A stretch of DNA of 8,741 nt, taken from Helicobacteraceae bacterium. GTDB taxonomy: Bacteria; Campylobacterota; Campylobacteria; Campylobacterales; Sulfurimonadaceae. A program made the position numbers and the translations under genes. Every line of letters starts with the position of its first letter. Position 1 is the stretch's first letter. Location of the stretch: positions 1 through 8,741 of the forward strand of contig JAGXIA010000018.1 in NCBI GenBank assembly GCA_024635885.1, given 5' to 3'. A model generated the notes under the pieces. The model ran no database searches and was not told the DNA's origin. It saw only the letters and a program-made list of their open reading frames with translations. Shown in pieces: positions 6,445-8,741 of the stretch.

Positions 6445-8514
6445 ATGGAAAATATTGAAGTTATAGACAGCGTTTGTACATACTGCGGAACCGGTTGTGA
6501 TATCGCGGCCAAAGTGAATACAGAGACAAACAAGATTGAAAGTATTTTTGCTCATCCCGACGGAGTAGTTTCTCAAGGGAAACTTTGTGTTAAAGGTAAG
6601 TATGGCTTTGATTTTGTTGATTCTCCTGAGAGACTCCGTATTCCTAGAATCAGAAAAAGTTTTCTTGAGAAAAATCCTCATATCAAAGAAGCCGTTGCAT
6701 CAACTTTAGTCTCGTTAGATGAGACTTGGTTTGAGACGACTCTAGACTCTGCTACAACTGCTGGAGTTATGAAACTTAAAGATATTCAAGCCAAATATGG
6801 CGAGAAAAGTGTCTGTTCTCTAGGTGGCGCTAGAACATCTTGTGAAAGCTCATACCTTTTTCAAAAATTTACCCGCCATACTTTAAACTCTCCTCATGTT
6901 GACAACTGTGCCAGAGTTTGTCACTCTCCCTCTCTTAAGGGGATGAGAATGACTATTGGTGAAGGCGCTGCTACAAACCCTTACAATGACATATATAACT
7001 GTGAATTTATGATTGTTATAGGTTCAAACACTACTGAAGCCCATCCTATTATTTCAAATAGAATTCTTGATGTGGCACGTGAACACAATAATTTAGCTGT
7101 TTTTGATGTTCGCGAAATTCAACTCCATAGATTTTCAAAATATAAGGCAATTATACCTCATGAAGCAAATTTACTAGTTTTAAATATGCTTGCATATGTA
7201 ATTATTGATGAAGAGCTATACAGCGAAGATTTTATAGCAGAAAGAACAAAAGGTTTTGATGATTTTAAAGCGAAAATTTTAAATGACCCATACGCAAATC
7301 CTGATTATTTTGAAAATATAGAGGGCTATGAATATCTCTCTAAAATGATAAAAAAAGTAGCCCGTGAGTATGCTCTTAAAAAATCGATGATATTCTGGGG
7401 TTTAGGCATTACTGAGCATATAGACGGTTCATATGCAGTAATGGCAATTACCCATTTGGCTCTTATGACAGGAAATATCGGTAAACCAGGTGCCGGCTTA
7501 ATGCCTCTACGTGGGCAAAACAATGTTCAGGGAACTTGTGACATGGGCATGCTTCCATATTTTGACCCTGACTACCAAGAGCCTAAAGAGATTGGTTTGA
7601 TGACCCCTCAGCTTGTAGATGCAATGCTTGAAGATAAAATTAAAGCTGTCATTAATATTGGTGAAGACATTACTCATATCCATCCAAATCTGAATAAAAT
7701 AGACAGAGCATTTGAGAAATTAGAGCTTATTTTTGTTCAGGAATTGTTTATGACAGATGTTGCAAAGCGTGCAGATATTGTGGTTGGTGTAAAATCGGCA
7801 TACGAGAAAACTGGTGTATATATAAATGCTATGCGTCGTCTTCACTTATCGCAACCACTTGTAAAATCAGACTTGCCGGACGACTGGGAAGTTTTACAGA
7901 TTTTAGATAACAAAATGGGCGGAACTGCCAACTATAAAAACTCTAATGATGTTTGGGACGAGGTTAGAGAAGTGGCTTACAGAAGATTCAGTGGTGCTTC
8001 TTACGTCAGACTTGAACGTCACAGAAAACGTGGACTTCAATGGCCGGTGCATACAGAAGACACACCTATTCTCCACCAGTTGGATTTTAGAACTGATGAT
8101 GGACTGGGTGAATTTCATTATTATCAGTACAAGCTTCGCGGAATGATAGAAGAGATATTAGAGAAAAAACTTAGCGGCTATCATCTGACAACAGGTAGAA
8201 CAATCCATCACTACAATAATGCGGCTCAAACCTCTCGTAGCGAGAAGCTTAATAAGCGTTATGATGAAGATGTGCTATTGGTCTATGAGGGAGATGCTGC
8301 AGACTTTACAAGTACTCAGGTAATCCTAAAAACAGAGTTCGGGCAGACTAATCCTTTGACTATAAAGTTTACGGAAAAAGTACAGCCAAAGACGCTTTTT
8401 TCAACTTTCCATCATGCAAAATCAAAGATAAATAACATTTTTGGAGACAGGTCTGACGAGTTGATTTTAACCGCAGCATTCAAGTCCATAAAAGTGGAAG
8501 TTATCAACTGTTAA
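6445..8514 (+). CDS. molybdopterin oxidoreductase, formate dehydrogenase catalytic subunit (Cys type, cytoplasmic)
   Basis: This belongs to the bis-MGD formate dehydrogenase family (FdhF-like), which interconverts formate and CO2. The 689-aa protein (FdhF 715) starts with a [4Fe-4S] site C11-x2-C14-x3-C18 and C48 in LCVKGKYG, with K50 in the place of the lysine between cluster and cofactor. The active-site segment is NCARVCHSPSLKGM (154-167): C159, encoded by TGT at 6919-6921, replaces selenocysteine, followed by H160. R356 in LRGQNNVQGTCDMG corresponds to FdhF R333. IGEDITHIHPN (405-415), the TGVYINAMRR stretch (456-465) and the C-terminal TGRTIHHYNNAAQTSRS (583-599) fit MGD binding. There is no twin-arginine signal, so it is cytoplasmic, and no N-terminal ferredoxin-like extension. 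GGGAAG (6434-6439) is the ribosome site, and the SDR gene ends 15 bases upstream. No electron-transfer subunit, maturation factor or formate transporter is in the window, so the redox partner is unknown. The CH-SP signature argues against assimilatory nitrate reductase. Confidence 0.88.
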   Translation: MENIEVIDSVCTYCGTGCDIAAKVNTETNKIESIFAHPDGVVSQGKLCVKGKYGFDFVDSPERLRIPRIRKSFLEKNPHIKEAVASTLVSLDETWFETTLDSATTAGVMKLKDIQAKYGEKSVCSLGGARTSCESSYLFQKFTRHTLNSPHVDNCARVCHSPSLKGMRMTIGEGAATNPYNDIYNCEFMIVIGSNTTEAHPIISNRILDVAREHNNLAVFDVREIQLHRFSKYKAIIPHEANLLVLNMLAYVIIDEELYSEDFIAERTKGFDDFKAKILNDPYANPDYFENIEGYEYLSKMIKKVAREYALKKSMIFWGLGITEHIDGSYAVMAITHLALMTGNIGKPGAGLMPLRGQNNVQGTCDMGMLPYFDPDYQEPKEIGLMTPQLVDAMLEDKIKAVINIGEDITHIHPNLNKIDRAFEKLELIFVQELFMTDVAKRADIVVGVKSAYEKTGVYINAMRRLHLSQPLVKSDLPDDWEVLQILDNKMGGTANYKNSNDVWDEVREVAYRRFSGASYVRLERHRKRGLQWPVHTEDTPILHQLDFRTDDGLGEFHYYQYKLRGMIEEILEKKLSGYHLTTGRTIHHYNNAAQTSRSEKLNKRYDEDVLLVYEGDAADFTSTQVILKTEFGQTNPLTIKFTEKVQPKTLFSTFHHAKSKINNIFGDRSDELILTAAFKSIKVEVINC

Positions 8515-8515
8515 C

Positions 8516-8741
8516 ATGTCTAGAGCCAAAGGAAATATCGCAGAAGATCTAGCATGCGAATTTCTGGATAAAAATGGTTTTACGATAGTTGAAAGAAATT
8601 TCTATTCTCGCTTTGGCGAGATAGATATTATTGCTACAAAAGATGAAGTTTTACATTTTATTGAAGTGAAAAGCGGAGTTGACTATGAGAGTGCTGTTCA
8701 AAATATAACTCCTAAAAAAATTTCCCGCCTTATAAAAACAG
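8516..8741 (+). CDS. yraN: YraN family (UPF0102) nuclease-fold protein, 3' end beyond window
   Basis: YraN proteins have a restriction-endonuclease-like PD-(D/E)xK fold and no settled function; a link to DNA processing or repair is suspected. The 75 visible residues start MSRAKGNIAEDLACEFL and include the expected E10, the RFGEIDIIA motif (32-40, with D37), and FIEVKSG (48-54, with E50 and K52), the putative metal-binding and catalytic set. The family's usual total is about 110-125 aa, so about 40 residues are cut off by the window edge. The ATG follows the formate dehydrogenase stop by one base. GGAAG at 8496-8500 is 15 bases away, so coupled translation is likely. In C. jejuni the gene beside hom is, as I recall, a member of this family. 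Confidence 0.93.
   Translation, partial: MSRAKGNIAEDLACEFLDKNGFTIVERNFYSRFGEIDIIATKDEVLHFIEVKSGVDYESAVQNITPKKISRLIKT

Noticed and set aside
6397..6681. 94-codon open frame on the - strand across the SDR end and the formate dehydrogenase start
   Set aside because: It overlaps two well-supported genes including the [4Fe-4S] motif region, and its product shows no recognisable feature.
6919..6921. Selenocysteine at the formate dehydrogenase active site
   Set aside because: The codon is TGT (Cys), not TGA, so no selenocysteine insertion is needed and no SECIS element is expected.
7946..8146. 66-codon + strand frame inside the formate dehydrogenase gene
   Set aside because: It is in an alternative frame within an intact, motif-bearing gene; there is no frameshift in the main frame and no independent start signal.
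6445..8514. Assimilatory nitrate reductase (NasA/NarB) instead of formate dehydrogenase
   Set aside because: The N-terminal cluster motif is shared, but the active site reads CHSPSLKGM with Cys-His and LRGQNNVQG with the FDH arginine, unlike the nitrate reductase signature around its cysteine.
1..8741. Mobile elements, CRISPR arrays, phage genes, tRNA or rRNA genes
   Set aside because: No transposase or integrase motifs, regularly spaced direct repeats, or RNA gene sequence was seen; the window is a continuous run of housekeeping-type genes with short gaps.

Overview
The window is AT-rich and densely coding, with all genes on the + strand. It looks like chromosomal backbone from a Campylobacterota (epsilonproteobacterial) genome, most like the Sulfurimonas/Sulfuricurvum group. 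Three things suggest this: the codon bias toward A/T, TAAAAT-type -10 boxes without a clear -35, and a gene order (rsmI, rlmB, membrane protein, periplasmic protein, aminotransferase, hom, then yraN) that I recall from Campylobacter jejuni (Cj0154c back to Cj0148c). The genus is an inference; no rRNA or marker gene here fixes it.

Positions 1-708 hold the 3' part of rsmI (16S rRNA C1402 2'-O-methyltransferase). A 98-base gap with a small hairpin and a -10 box leads to rlmB (23S rRNA 2'-O-methyltransferase, SpoU/SPOUT). rlmB overlaps by 4 bases a gene with the architecture of the cell-shape protein RodZ (cytoplasmic HTH, one membrane segment, periplasmic domain). That gene overlaps by 7 bases one for a secreted protein of unknown function. 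These three genes look like one translationally coupled unit.

A second promoter-like element at about 3135 precedes a run of close-packed genes: an AlaC-type aminotransferase (GTG start), homoserine dehydrogenase with a C-terminal ACT domain, a short-chain dehydrogenase (GTG start, no good Shine-Dalgarno), a cysteine-type molybdopterin formate dehydrogenase catalytic subunit, and the 5' part of yraN. Gaps are 32, 8, 15 and 1 bases, so this is probably one operon. Aminotransferase and Hom fit amino-acid metabolism (alanine/glutamate exchange and the aspartate-to-homoserine branch). The dehydrogenase pair appears to be an addition between hom and yraN relative to C. jejuni.

I see no mobile element, CRISPR array, tRNA, rRNA or phage gene, and no stretch over 300 bases without a gene. 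I do not see a clearly new system. The items most worth following up are the formate dehydrogenase catalytic subunit with no electron-transfer subunit beside it, the coupled RodZ-like/periplasmic pair, and the likely leaderless rlmB transcript.
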